A stretch of 64,000 nt of DNA from positions 16,035,394-16,099,393 of the forward strand of contig OX578280.1 in assembly GCA_951217055.1 (NCBI GenBank), read 5' to 3'. Position 1 is the first letter of the stretch. Every line of letters starts with the position of its first letter. The translations under genes and the position numbers were made by a program. This document shows positions 55,826-64,000 of the stretch, piece by piece. The notes under the pieces are model-generated. The model was given only the letters and a program-made list of their open reading frames with translations. It did no database searches and had not been told where the DNA came from. Source of the stretch: Gerris lacustris. Lineage: Eukaryota; Arthropoda; Insecta; Hemiptera; Gerridae.

Positions 55826-56140
55826 ACTATATGTGATCGTTCTAAAGAACAAATATTATGTCTCCGATTCCAATAATTCCAAGACAGAAAGAAATCACTC
55901 ATTTCTTGTGAAAATATCGTACTCGTTCGGTTTTTATGAAATTTGGATGGCAGATAATTGTAGCATAATTAGCCCATTGTTAATTGCTGGTCCATTTAAG
56001 TTCCAACCTTCTGCACCCATTTGTTGCTCTTACACGTGCACACACATACATTTATTTACTCCTATATCTTCAAAAGTACTCTTCTGATTTTTATGAAATT
56101 TGGCTGATCGAAAGTAACTCACAGATTGCCCCAGATTAAT
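55826..56140 (+). repeat. Dispersed repeat (family D), copy
   Basis: GTGATCGTTCTAAAGAACAA, GAAATTTGGATGGCAGATAA, TTTACTCCTATATCTTCAAA, GTAACTCACAGATTGCCCCA. Two family D copies stand about 350 bp apart. Confidence 0.55.
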
Positions 56141-56674
56141 TTAACTGTCTGCGCTGTTTAAATATTGCTAAATTGATACTTTAAATAATGTAAAATCAAA
56201 CAAATTTTGACACATTTAAAGCAAAGGGAAAATATTCTACACACCTGGTCCAAAACAATAAAATGATATAACATAACACCCGGGCTGAGCCGTCAATTGG
56301 GCCTAATATTGAATGCATCTTAATTAATTTTTATGCATTTATTTCAATCGACAAAATCCGGGCCCACCAGCAATCAGGGCGATTCATTGCACTCCTAATC
56401 CTAATTCAATTCATTGCACTTAATTCTGTAGCCTCCCTGTGTACGCTACTGGCTACACATGTCTTTATAATAAAGGGCAGTGAAGGGTAATTTCAAATTT
56501 TGTTTACTTCCCACTGCCCTTTGGGGGTATATTCTTCTGCTCCCTCTCGAAATGTTATATGTTTTAGGGAATCACTACTTTGATAGGCTGACTTTTTAGG
56601 ATGGAGGTTTGAAACATTGCCCTTTTTTCACAGTTAGGTTTGGGATAATAAATTATCTAGAGTTGACAATTGTG

Positions 56675-56760
56675 GTTCAAAGATTTGAGTGCATACCTAG
56701 CACCCTGGGAGTGCATACAACTTTGCAGTCAAAGGTTCAAATACAAGTAGCCGCACAGAA
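56675..56760 (+). repeat. Possible tRNA-derived SINE relic
   Basis: TAGCACCCTGGGAGTGCATA and TTTGCAGTCAAAGGTTCAAA recall the A and B boxes of a tRNA-Cys-like gene (TGCAG in the anticodon region), but the stems do not pair. Very degraded. Confidence 0.25.
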
Positions 56761-57448
56761 TTCTTTATAAAAAAAAACCTTACTTTGGGAATTTGAATCT
56801 GATTTACATTTTTACTCTTCCTTACCTAAAGGAAAAGTGTTTTTTTAATCCAAAAAATGAATTACTATGATGAAAGAATTATACTCATTCATAATTTGGA
56901 TGAAACCCTCGTTCCTCAAACCAATGTATCGTCCAGAGAGCACTTGCAGTGACGAATTATGTAAACTTAATATTATATATAATAATATACAATATTCAGT
57001 GTTTCTAGGCCTATCAGAACCCACCTGTTTAACCTTTCTATTTATTTATTTAAATTTATTAATTACCTATACACCATATCTTTATAATTAATCAAACCAT
57101 TATATTTATTCTGTTATTTAATTGTGGTAAGCAATGTCATTCAAGTGGCAAGATGTTGCACATGGCATTGTTCCTCGAAGCATATCAGCGTCATGAGTGC
57201 TTGAGCGTACTCTCTTATGCTGGCTGATTTAAAACTACCAGAATTAGCAGCCACTGAGATTAAGTCTATATATCCTCTCACATAATCCTCGAATAAGAGA
57301 ATTGAAGAACACTGGCATTAAAATATTAAAAACACATATCCGGATAAAAATGTGCAAGCCGGGATAAATTCACCCTGAGAGGTTTATCCAGAAGGCTCAC
57401 TTTTGATGTTCATTCAAAGTAGAACAGTGAAAATCCTACTTAATTTAT

Positions 57449-58397
57449 GGTACTTCTTTAGATTGTTACTCCCCTATTTTTTTTTGAAAAATATAAATGA
57501 TATAATTATTAATACATTCCTCTATCTATATAACTATTAAGACAAAGGAATGTTTAGTTCTATGTACTTTTCTGTTTTTATGAAGGTAGTAACTGACTAA
57601 AGAAGAAAATTCACATTACCAGGTTGGAGCTGGAACGATGTCACCTATTAAACAGATTTAATAGTTTAGCCCATCCCTAAAAATTCCTCATACCTTACTT
57701 AGATTGTTACTTCCTTTTGTTTGGCCCAGTAGGCAAAACCAAGGACCCTTATATATCATCCTGCCTGTGTCAGTCCGTTTGTCTGTCACCTGCTCTCACG
57801 CCTACACCTTTTGTCCAATCACATCTTAAAAATGTAAAATAAAGAGTAAAAAACTTAAGGGTTAATTTTTTTTGAGACCGTGTGGGGTATCATATACATC
57901 GAGCTTTTTTTGGTTATAAGCTTTGACAGGGAGAGTATAGGCGAGTTTGAAGTTGGTGTGAAAAGTGTCCCCTCCTCCATCTCGCTTATGTAAAGTGCAA
58001 AAAAATCTGAAAAAAAATCCTTAACATTCTTCGACCAAAAGTAAAGATACCACTTTTTGGAAATATAATTTTTTTTTAATATTTTATTTTTATTAACGAA
58101 ATACATGTTTTTTTTTTTTTTTTTAAATAAAAAATAATGTTCTTTTTCGATGTAATAATATCTTTATAGTCCGGTTCACTGGCAAAGAATACTTTAACAG
58201 AAGTTTGCTTATGTGATTTGAGAATATCAGACCCATATAGGATAGTTCAAAGTAAGCTTTTTAGCATTTTAAAAAGCACTATCAATAGTTACTACTTAAA
58301 CAATAATGTGTTGCCTACGGACCCTTGCTGTGTGCTGACTAAAGCAAACTTGACCTGTTTATTTTTTTATAAGGGGAGTAACATTCTAAAGAAGTCC
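57449..58397. mobile_element. Foldback MITE family, copy 5 (split)
   Basis: GGTACTTCTTTAGATTGTTA at 57449 and GGGGAGTAACATTCTAAAGA at 58374 are the outer arms. The inner arms are at 57589 and 57700. Some 640 bp of unrelated sequence (about 57720-58360) appears inserted before the right arm. Confidence 0.55.
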
Positions 58398-59166
58398 ATA
58401 ATATATTAGATGTGTCACATTCGTCCATTATAAATATTAATATAGACTCAGGCCAGCAAGACAAAGAGAGTATAGAGCAATCAGATTAATCGTAATTAAC
58501 CTCTTACTTAAGGAATCATTCCAGCCCCTAAATCATAAAATGGTTAAGAATAAATTTAAAGCAATTAAAATGGAATTGATCTTCTATTGAAATAATTACA
58601 AAATATCTAGAAAATAGATACATTTTGTTGTTTATAGCTACATCAAAAATATTAAAAATAATAATAAAAAAGTCATTAATTCAAATAATAAATTATTAAC
58701 AATTCATTGTTTAAATAAATCACATTAATTTTTAGGATAAACATTATTTACAACGTTTGCATAGTATTAAATACAAGTGGAGACTTATTTTCATTCCGTT
58801 CCAATTATTAATTAACAAAAAAAAATTAAAACAATTTTAATTATCAATCAGCCTTGAAAATTGAAATATAAAATCAAAGTTTATAGGCTTAATTCTAACA
58901 TACTTATTGTGCCTAGGAATTTGACTATTATAGTAACACGTAATAAAAAAAAGTTATATTATTTACAACATAATTAATTAGTAGTAATCAATACTATGAA
59001 TATAACATGTTTATCAAAGTTCTTGATTAACTTGAACAGCAGTTCTTGCAATACATAAAAAAAATAATGGAGAATGCACATTATCCAGTACAGTTGCAGT
59101 ACAGTTGCTGTACTAAATAAAGTTTTGCCTTTTTACGAGGTAGGTCACAGTGTAAAATTAAATATT

Positions 59167-59362
59167 TTAGTATTTCGGAGGAGGATAAGGGTTGAAGTTA
59201 TGTTGCTGTGCTGGTGGATATGGGTTCATGCTGGATGGTCCTCCCATGCTGTTAGCTTGACCACCCCTGTTATAACCTGAAGGAGGTCCATTACCTCCTC
59301 TAGAGCTACCACTGTTGTTCCCGTAGCCTCCTCGTCCTTTATTGCTACCACTGTTCCAATGC
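59167..59362 (-). CDS. RGG-protein last exon
   Basis: Acceptor GCATGTTAAATAG on minus, incoming phase 2 (AG|G gives Arg), then HWNSGSNKGRGGYGNNSGSS, RGGNGPPSGYNRGGQANSMG and GPSSMNPYPPAQQHNFNPYP, ending PPKY and TAA. Gly, Asn, Ser and Arg dominate, with several RGG. A partial duplicate lies at 52471-52835. Confidence 0.8.
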
Positions 59363-62109
59363 CTATTTAACATGCAAAACAAATTTACAATTTTAAGTAA
59401 GCCAAAAAACACAAAAAGCAATATAAATGTACACACAATATACACCAATTGATGTAATGATTGCAGTGTTCTGTTGTGTGTTCGTTCTTCCGAACGATCA
59501 CATAGCATCCGTTACTTTTGGTAGCTCAGAAGCAAGAATGTTAGAATTTATTCTATGTTGTGTGTGTTCGATGTTGGGCTGTAGGTAGTATGAGGAATTA
59601 GAGTACAGGGTTATTACAAATGAAGTTCCTGATTTCGATTGAAAATATTACTGGATTAATATGTTTTAAGACCACTTCAGTTGGAACCACTGGAAAGAAA
59701 AACTCATTAAATTCTGTTTACACTGGTTTGGGTACATATCAGCTGTTTGTTGTCAGTGTTGTGTAATGACTAATGACTGAATTTTGTAGACAGGAAAGCA
59801 TTTTATGTGTTGGATTATCACTTTAACCAATAAGTTATTAGTGTGCTACGGCACTTTAGAACCAGATTCAATTACAATCCTCTTAGCAATCACTCCATTC
59901 GTAAGAGGAACTTTAATTTTCAGAGAAACGGCTGCATTTGTAAACAGAAATCAACTGGAAGGCTGTTAGTGAGCGATGAAATATCAGAGCAGGTTGGGAG
60001 CAGGGGAGGGTTTCCATATCAAACATATATATTTCTGAGTACCTGTGATGAAACTTTTTGAGTTTTCCTTAATATATACTAATTAATAAATAGTAATTGA
60101 AACTAGAGATGAGTTTATGTAAATCCAAGATTAAAAATACCAGATTAAATAGATAAATATATAGATGACATATAAGTACAAAAATGCGCAATACTATTTG
60201 TTTAAATAATTATATTGCTTCCAAGCTTATTACTATAGGCACAGGCCTATGGGCCCGAGCCTCCTACGGGCCCCCGAAGACCAAATATTACATTGATATT
60301 TATCTTTTTTTCAACAACAGAATTCTATTTTGAATAGATTTCTATTTGTATAAAATTTCTATTTGTTTTGGCGTATTATTTTTGTAGAAATAATAATCTA
60401 AAATCAGGGATGATGGAGGAGAAAAAAAATGTTGACATCCAGAATCCTCGTCTTCTTTTACTATTGCCAATTTTTACTAACTCACCAATGATGATAAATA
60501 AGCCGGTGCTTATACCGGGTTTCGAAAAAACCATATTACAAAGTTAAATGCAAGTGCACTATAGTTTTAGTACTTGATGATGTAGTGTATAAGAAAATAA
60601 TGAAGAATAACTGGGAACAAGGACAAAAGTTTGCAAACACCTGTTTGTCTAGAATGCGCATCTGGTGTGGACAACGTGTTTGCAAACCCTGTTAGGGAAT
60701 GCACGTTTGGTGTGTACGAGGCTTTAAAATGCAACCATTTTATTTCTTTGTATGAAAAATAAAACTACAGTTATGTACGCTTGAAATCATGAACATAATT
60801 TGTAATAACCCTGTACTTACAGCAGCCCATCTTTTGTCATATGGCCATGGATTTATTAATAACATTGATGAAATTTAATATATTGGGTAGGGGTGATTTT
60901 GGAAAATATTGAGTGAGCATTTAAGAATAATACGGCTGTCAGTGTTTTTAGCCTGGTGTGACCACATTTATAATCTTAATAATTGAAGCAAGATAACTTT
61001 AACAATACCTCTCATGGGAACCTCCTTGCTGTTGAGCCCACTGGTCGCTATTACCCTTTTCTCCTTGCCAGCCGCTTCCTCTTACATCTTCTCTCCATCC
61101 TTCATTTCTTCTATCTCCGCCACCATCGTACCGATCTAAATGGAAAAGAAAATGACCAAAAATTGTTAAATACTATCTATTTATTTTACTAATGACATGA
61201 ACAGCAACTAAATGAAACTAAAAGTAAAACTTTTTTTTTGTTAATTACCTCTGTTGTCAAATCTGCCACTAGGTCTTTCATCTCTCCTAAAAATAAAATA
61301 TATACACTGAACAATGGTACAAAAATTATCCTTGAAAGACACAAACAATAATTTAAAATTACAATATTAATAAAAAAAAGTAAATCCAACAATTTCTCGC
61401 ACAATTACTATTAACTTTTGTTTAATATACAATAACTTTATTAAAATAAAATTATACATAGTAACATTGAAATATGAATAAATAAATAAAAAAAAAAAAA
61501 ACAATTTCTACTGGCAATATCAACAGGTTCCTCTCCGCACAAAATCTCTACTAGGATCTATAAATACAATATTAATTTAAAAAGAGATTTAGGACTGAAT
61601 AAACTAATTTACAAATTTTTGTGTACGTAAGACACTGATTATAGATAGATGTGTAGAATATGTTTCATCCTTTAAAGAATTTAACTATGAACCAGGAATT
61701 TAACCATTAGCTACGGTAACTTGGTGCTTCCTAAAGAGAAATAAACCATTCAAGATTGCTTCATAATATCTTCATTCTGCGCTCTTTTTAAAAAAAAAAA
61801 AAAAAAAAAAATGGATATTTATCAAACAGAAATCACGCTAAGAGCTTTCAAATGTTCACAGATTAATTTTGCATACATATCACAACTTTGGCACCCTTGT
61901 ATAGAGGGGTTAGTAACCTGTGCTTGGAAGGTTTAGAAGTGGTGATAGTATGGTGAGGGAGAGGGGGAGGGGTCGTAGGTTTAGATTTCCTTGCCGGCAC
62001 TATGTCAGTTCGGTGAGAGTGTCGAGGCGCTGGGATCCTGCCGATAGGACTTCTAGAGTGCTTCCTTTTCATAAGTGGACTCTTAATTTCTCTTTCAGTA
62101 TGAGACATC
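59167..62109 (-). CDS. Gly/Arg-rich RNA-binding-type protein, C-terminal part
   Basis: Span; the coding sequence is the join of four minus-strand exons (62109-61918, 61286-61249, 61135-61009, 59362-59167) with GT-AG introns and compatible phases, giving 183 residues after one split residue. The order is: a basic SPLMKRKHSRSP block, a Pro/Thr stretch, RDERPSGRFDNRDRYDGG, a Trp/Gly/Gln block, an RGG-type block and the tail NPYPPAQQHNFNPYPPPKY. Low-complexity RGG/PY tails are typical of hnRNP and SAFB/SLTM proteins; the RFDNRDRYD pattern recalls SAFB-like C-termini, but the SAP and RRM domains that would prove it lie upstream of the window. The 3' ends of this gene and otopetrin face each other. 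Confidence 0.72.
59363..61008 (-). other. Intron with transposon-protein relic
   Basis: The donor on minus is GAGAG/GTATTG at 61009-61008. Holds the DUF4817-like relic at 59843-60061 and a GC-rich patch at 60238-60285 (ACAGGCCTATGGGCCCGAGC and on) that looks like the edge of a DNA element. The rest is AT-rich. Confidence 0.6.
59843..60061 (+). pseudogene. DUF4817-like helix-turn-helix relic
   Basis: The reading frame contains LRHFRTRFNYNPLSNHSIRK, RNFNFQRNGCICKQKSTGRL and LVSDEISEQVG. The pattern R-x-F-R-x-R-F, I-R...F-x-x-x-G, then S/T-G-R-x-x-V-S-(D/E)-E is that of the DUF4817 HTH domain, widespread in insect transposon-derived proteins. The spacing is kept but core Trp/Lys residues are altered and no downstream domain follows, so it is a relic within an intron on the opposite strand. 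Confidence 0.55.
61009..61135 (-). CDS. RGG-protein exon
   Basis: Phase 1 in (CCATTTAG), phase 2 out (GAGAG/GTATTG). Encodes RYDGGGDRRNEGWREDVRGS then GWQGEKGNSDQWAQQQGGSH and E. Both junctions keep the frame (D at the entry, R at the exit). Confidence 0.8.
61249..61286 (-). CDS. RGG-protein 38-nt micro-exon
   Basis: Acceptor ATTTTATTTTTAG, donor AGAG/GTAATT on minus. It encodes RDERPSGRFDNR with split codons at both ends (phase 2 in, phase 1 out), so skipping it would shift the frame. Confidence 0.72.
61918..62109 (-). CDS. RGG-protein exon, basic and Pro/Thr-rich
   Basis: Acceptor CTTTTTTATTTTTAAG, donor CACAG/GTTACT. Incoming phase 2, outgoing phase 2. Encodes MSHTEREIKSPLMKRKHSRS, PIGRIPAPRHSHRTDIVPAR and KSKPTTPPPLPHHTITTSKP then SKH. 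The SPLMKRKHSRSP segment looks like a nuclear localisation and SR-type phosphorylation region. The ATG near its start is internal by phase. The next exon upstream was not found in 62110-64000. Confidence 0.7.
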
Positions 62110-62210
62110 CTTAAAAATAAAAAAGAAGGTGTCAGAATAATGCTCAGCCAAAAAAAAATAAAAAAACAATTTACTCGATAACTTGTTTGCAAAAAAAAGG
62201 AATGATTAAG

Positions 62211-63248
62211 GCCTCTTTCACACGACATAACTTAGTTGATTCAACTAGTTGACTGGTGGTTGGAAAGGAGTGTAGCCGGGTAGCAAGTGTTAAGGAATCG
62301 CCCGAACCCCTTCACACGAGTCAACTCGTCCGCCCAGGCAACTAGGAGACCAGGCACATGTGCCGCTTACGTTCTCATCCTAACTAGTTGATTTAACTAA
62401 AAAGACACTACAAGGCATTAGGCCTTTCACACGAGTCAACTTAGTTGATTCAACTGGACTTGTTTGATATGGATTCTACTTTCTCTTCCAATTAAATTAG
62501 AAGAATTTATGCTCGTGGCTTAGTAGTTTCGGATATAATTGTGGGAAACGCCCGTTTCCCGATTCTAGCAAGGGATGAACCCACATTCTTCGACTAGATT
62601 TTCTCCTTTTTAGGGTTTCAGTGATATAACCAAAAAAAGAAACCCTTATAGTTTCGTCTGTCACTCTAAACGGTTGCAATTACTTTTGAATTAAAAGAGA
62701 TAAATATTTGAAACTTTCCAGTCTTAAAGATCGTTTTGAGGCGCACTCAGGAAAAATATAGCGAACTCAAAATTATCAGCTGTTCAAATTTACGATTTTT
62801 TTGTTTACATTTTGGGAGGGGTATAAAATGAAAGGTATTGAAGAGTTGATTACAAATATATATACCACTTGTGGAAATTAGTTCATTTTTCATGCCATTT
62901 TGTAAAAAAAACATCAACCTTTTGCGTTCCCCACCTCCCTTATATTAACTTTTCTATTATTAATTTTTATATTCATAAAACCAACAAAACCCTTTTTACG
63001 TGAGACTTCACTCACAAACAATTTTTTTGCTCTTCTTCTTGCAGAAGAGCAAGCACAAGAAGTACACGTACTCCTGCTTTCTCGGGTCCAAAAATCGTAC
63101 TGAATCTCCGTTGGGAAGAGAAGTTGAATCAACAAAGTTGCCTCGTGTGAAAGAGGCCTGAAAAAGTCTTCACACGGGCAGTCAACTAGTTGAGAGTCAA
63201 CCAGTCAACTAGTTGAATCAACTAAGTTGCCTCGTGTGAAAGAGGCCC
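62211..63248. mobile_element. PIF/Harbinger-like relic with nested terminal repeats
   Basis: The outer ends GCCTCTTTCACACGACATAA and TTGCCTCGTGTGAAAGAGGC are inverted; a second pair lies inside at 62421 (GGCCTTTCACACGAGTCAAC) and 63118-63159. Both pairs continue with TTAGTTGATTCAACT-type sequence. This suggests one element inside a related one, or amplification of the ends. The centre carries the relic at 62497-62619. Confidence 0.7.
62497..62619 (-). pseudogene. Harbinger (HARBI1-type) transposase N-terminal relic
   Basis: Minus-strand frame: LKRRKSSRRMWVHPLLESGN then GRFPQLYPKLLSHEHKFF. R-R-x-W-V-H/R-P-(9-10)-G-x-F-x-x-L-x-x-x-L-x-x-x-x-x-K/E-F-F/H is the conserved lead-in segment of PIF/Harbinger transposases. 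The DDE catalytic part that should follow is absent. Confidence 0.7.
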
Positions 63249-63407
63249 AAAAGGACTTTTATTGTGCCGGAAGAGAAATATTAATTATCAAAATCTGCAC
63301 GAACAGTGGAAACTATCCTTTCTTGTGAACGAAACAGAAAAGGTTATACATGTATTTCTTATCATTTTAAATCAATTCCTGAACAATGTCTTTTAATATG
63401 ACTGATA

Positions 63408-63989
63408 GTCCTGGAGATAGCCTGCAAAAAAGTGTCTGACTAACATCAAGCTAGAATTTTGTGAACAAGTTAATCTTTTAGTGGCTTTTAAGAATATATG
63501 GTCCGCAAAGTTTGTCTGAGGGACATAGCTTGGCAATAGGTATTTGAAAAAACAAAATGGTGGAGAGCGGCCATGTCCCGCCAATTATGGTGGACATATT
63601 GATTTTCATGATCCAGAATACAAAATTAGTTAGTAAACCAAAAATCAAGTTGATGTTAGTTTGTCACTTAATGGGTGGCCACTTTGATGTGAAGTAAGAT
63701 TTGAATAACTAACCTATCAAGGGACAAACTAACATCAACTTGATTTTAAGCCTACTAAATAATTTTGTAATCAGGATCATGAAAATCACATTGTCCACCA
63801 TAATTGGTGGGATATGGCCGCTATCAACTGGTTTTTTTTTTTTTTTTTTTCAAATGCCTATTGCCAAGCTATGTCCCGAAGACAAACTTAGCCAACCACA
63901 TATTCTTAAAAGGCACTAAAAGTTTAACTTGTACAGAAAATTCTAGCTTGATGTTAGTCAGACACTTTTTTGCACGCTATCTCCTGGAC
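63408..63989. mobile_element. Mariner-like long-TIR MITE (582 bp)
   Basis: Starts GTCCTGGAGATAGCCTGCAA and ends TTGCACGCTATCTCCTGGAC, with TA on both sides (63406-63407, 63990-63991). It is the most complete copy, with both halves reading GGTGGAGAGCGGCCATGTCC-type sequence in opposite directions. Confidence 0.85.
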
Positions 63990-64000
63990 TATGAAGAAGC

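Noticed and set aside
56867..57091. 74-codon ORF on plus
   Set aside because: AT-rich, no recognisable domain, no splice partner.
62914..63135. 73-codon ORF on minus in the Harbinger-like relic
   Set aside because: No similarity to the DDE or accessory domains recognised; probably chance in element sequence.

Overview
The window is eukaryotic nuclear DNA, very AT-rich, with GT-AG introns of 0.4 to 10.7 kb and a dense load of inverted-repeat DNA transposons. Protein homologies (an otopetrin of insect type, MADF, DUF4817-like and PIF/Harbinger-like relics) point to an arthropod, most likely an insect. The order cannot be fixed from the sequence alone.

Two real genes are visible. (1) On the + strand, 2.77-38.27 kb, lies an otopetrin-family proton channel gene. 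Eleven coding exons could be joined, every junction GT-AG and phase-compatible, giving 766 residues from the end of transmembrane segment 2 to the stop codon. The exons for the N-terminus and TM1 lie upstream of the window. Two unusual insertions stand out: a Lys/Glu-rich linker in the predicted cytosolic TM2-TM3 loop, and a mucin-like Thr-rich exon in the predicted extracellular TM5-TM6 loop. (2) On the - strand, 59.17-62.11 kb, lie the last four coding exons of a Gly/Arg-rich nuclear or RNA-binding type protein, tentatively SAFB-like. Its 5' part is outside the window. A broken copy of its last exon and 3' flank lies at about 52.5-52.8 kb.

Layout: 0-2.7 kb holds repeats plus two transposon-protein relics. 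2.8-38.3 kb is the otopetrin gene, whose introns are filled with mobile elements: mariner-like MITEs, a tRNA-Leu-derived SINE nested in one of them, a palindrome with 454-bp arms, two hAT-like MITEs with 8-bp target-site duplications, pogo/Tigger-like MITEs nested in each other, a 680-bp TIR element with 4-bp duplications, and several hairpin elements. 38.3-45.3 kb is intergenic and repeat-rich, with a 100-bp AT microsatellite, a pogo-like and a piggyBac-like element. 45.3-51.3 kb is extremely AT-rich and almost free of recognisable elements. 51.3-59 kb has a 21-bp CCAAT-containing tandem repeat, the exon duplication, a second tRNA-like SINE in inverted arrangement, and more repeats. 59-62.1 kb is the second gene, with a DUF4817-like relic in an intron. 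62.2-63.25 kb is a PIF/Harbinger-like relic with several copies of its terminal repeat, and the window ends in another mariner-like MITE.

The two genes converge (tail to tail) and nothing suggests that they work together. No CRISPR array, operon or bacterial feature is present. The most noteworthy observations are the large intronic palindrome, hammerhead-like motifs at three loci, the nested insertions that give a relative order of element activity, and the two frame-neutral exons of the channel.
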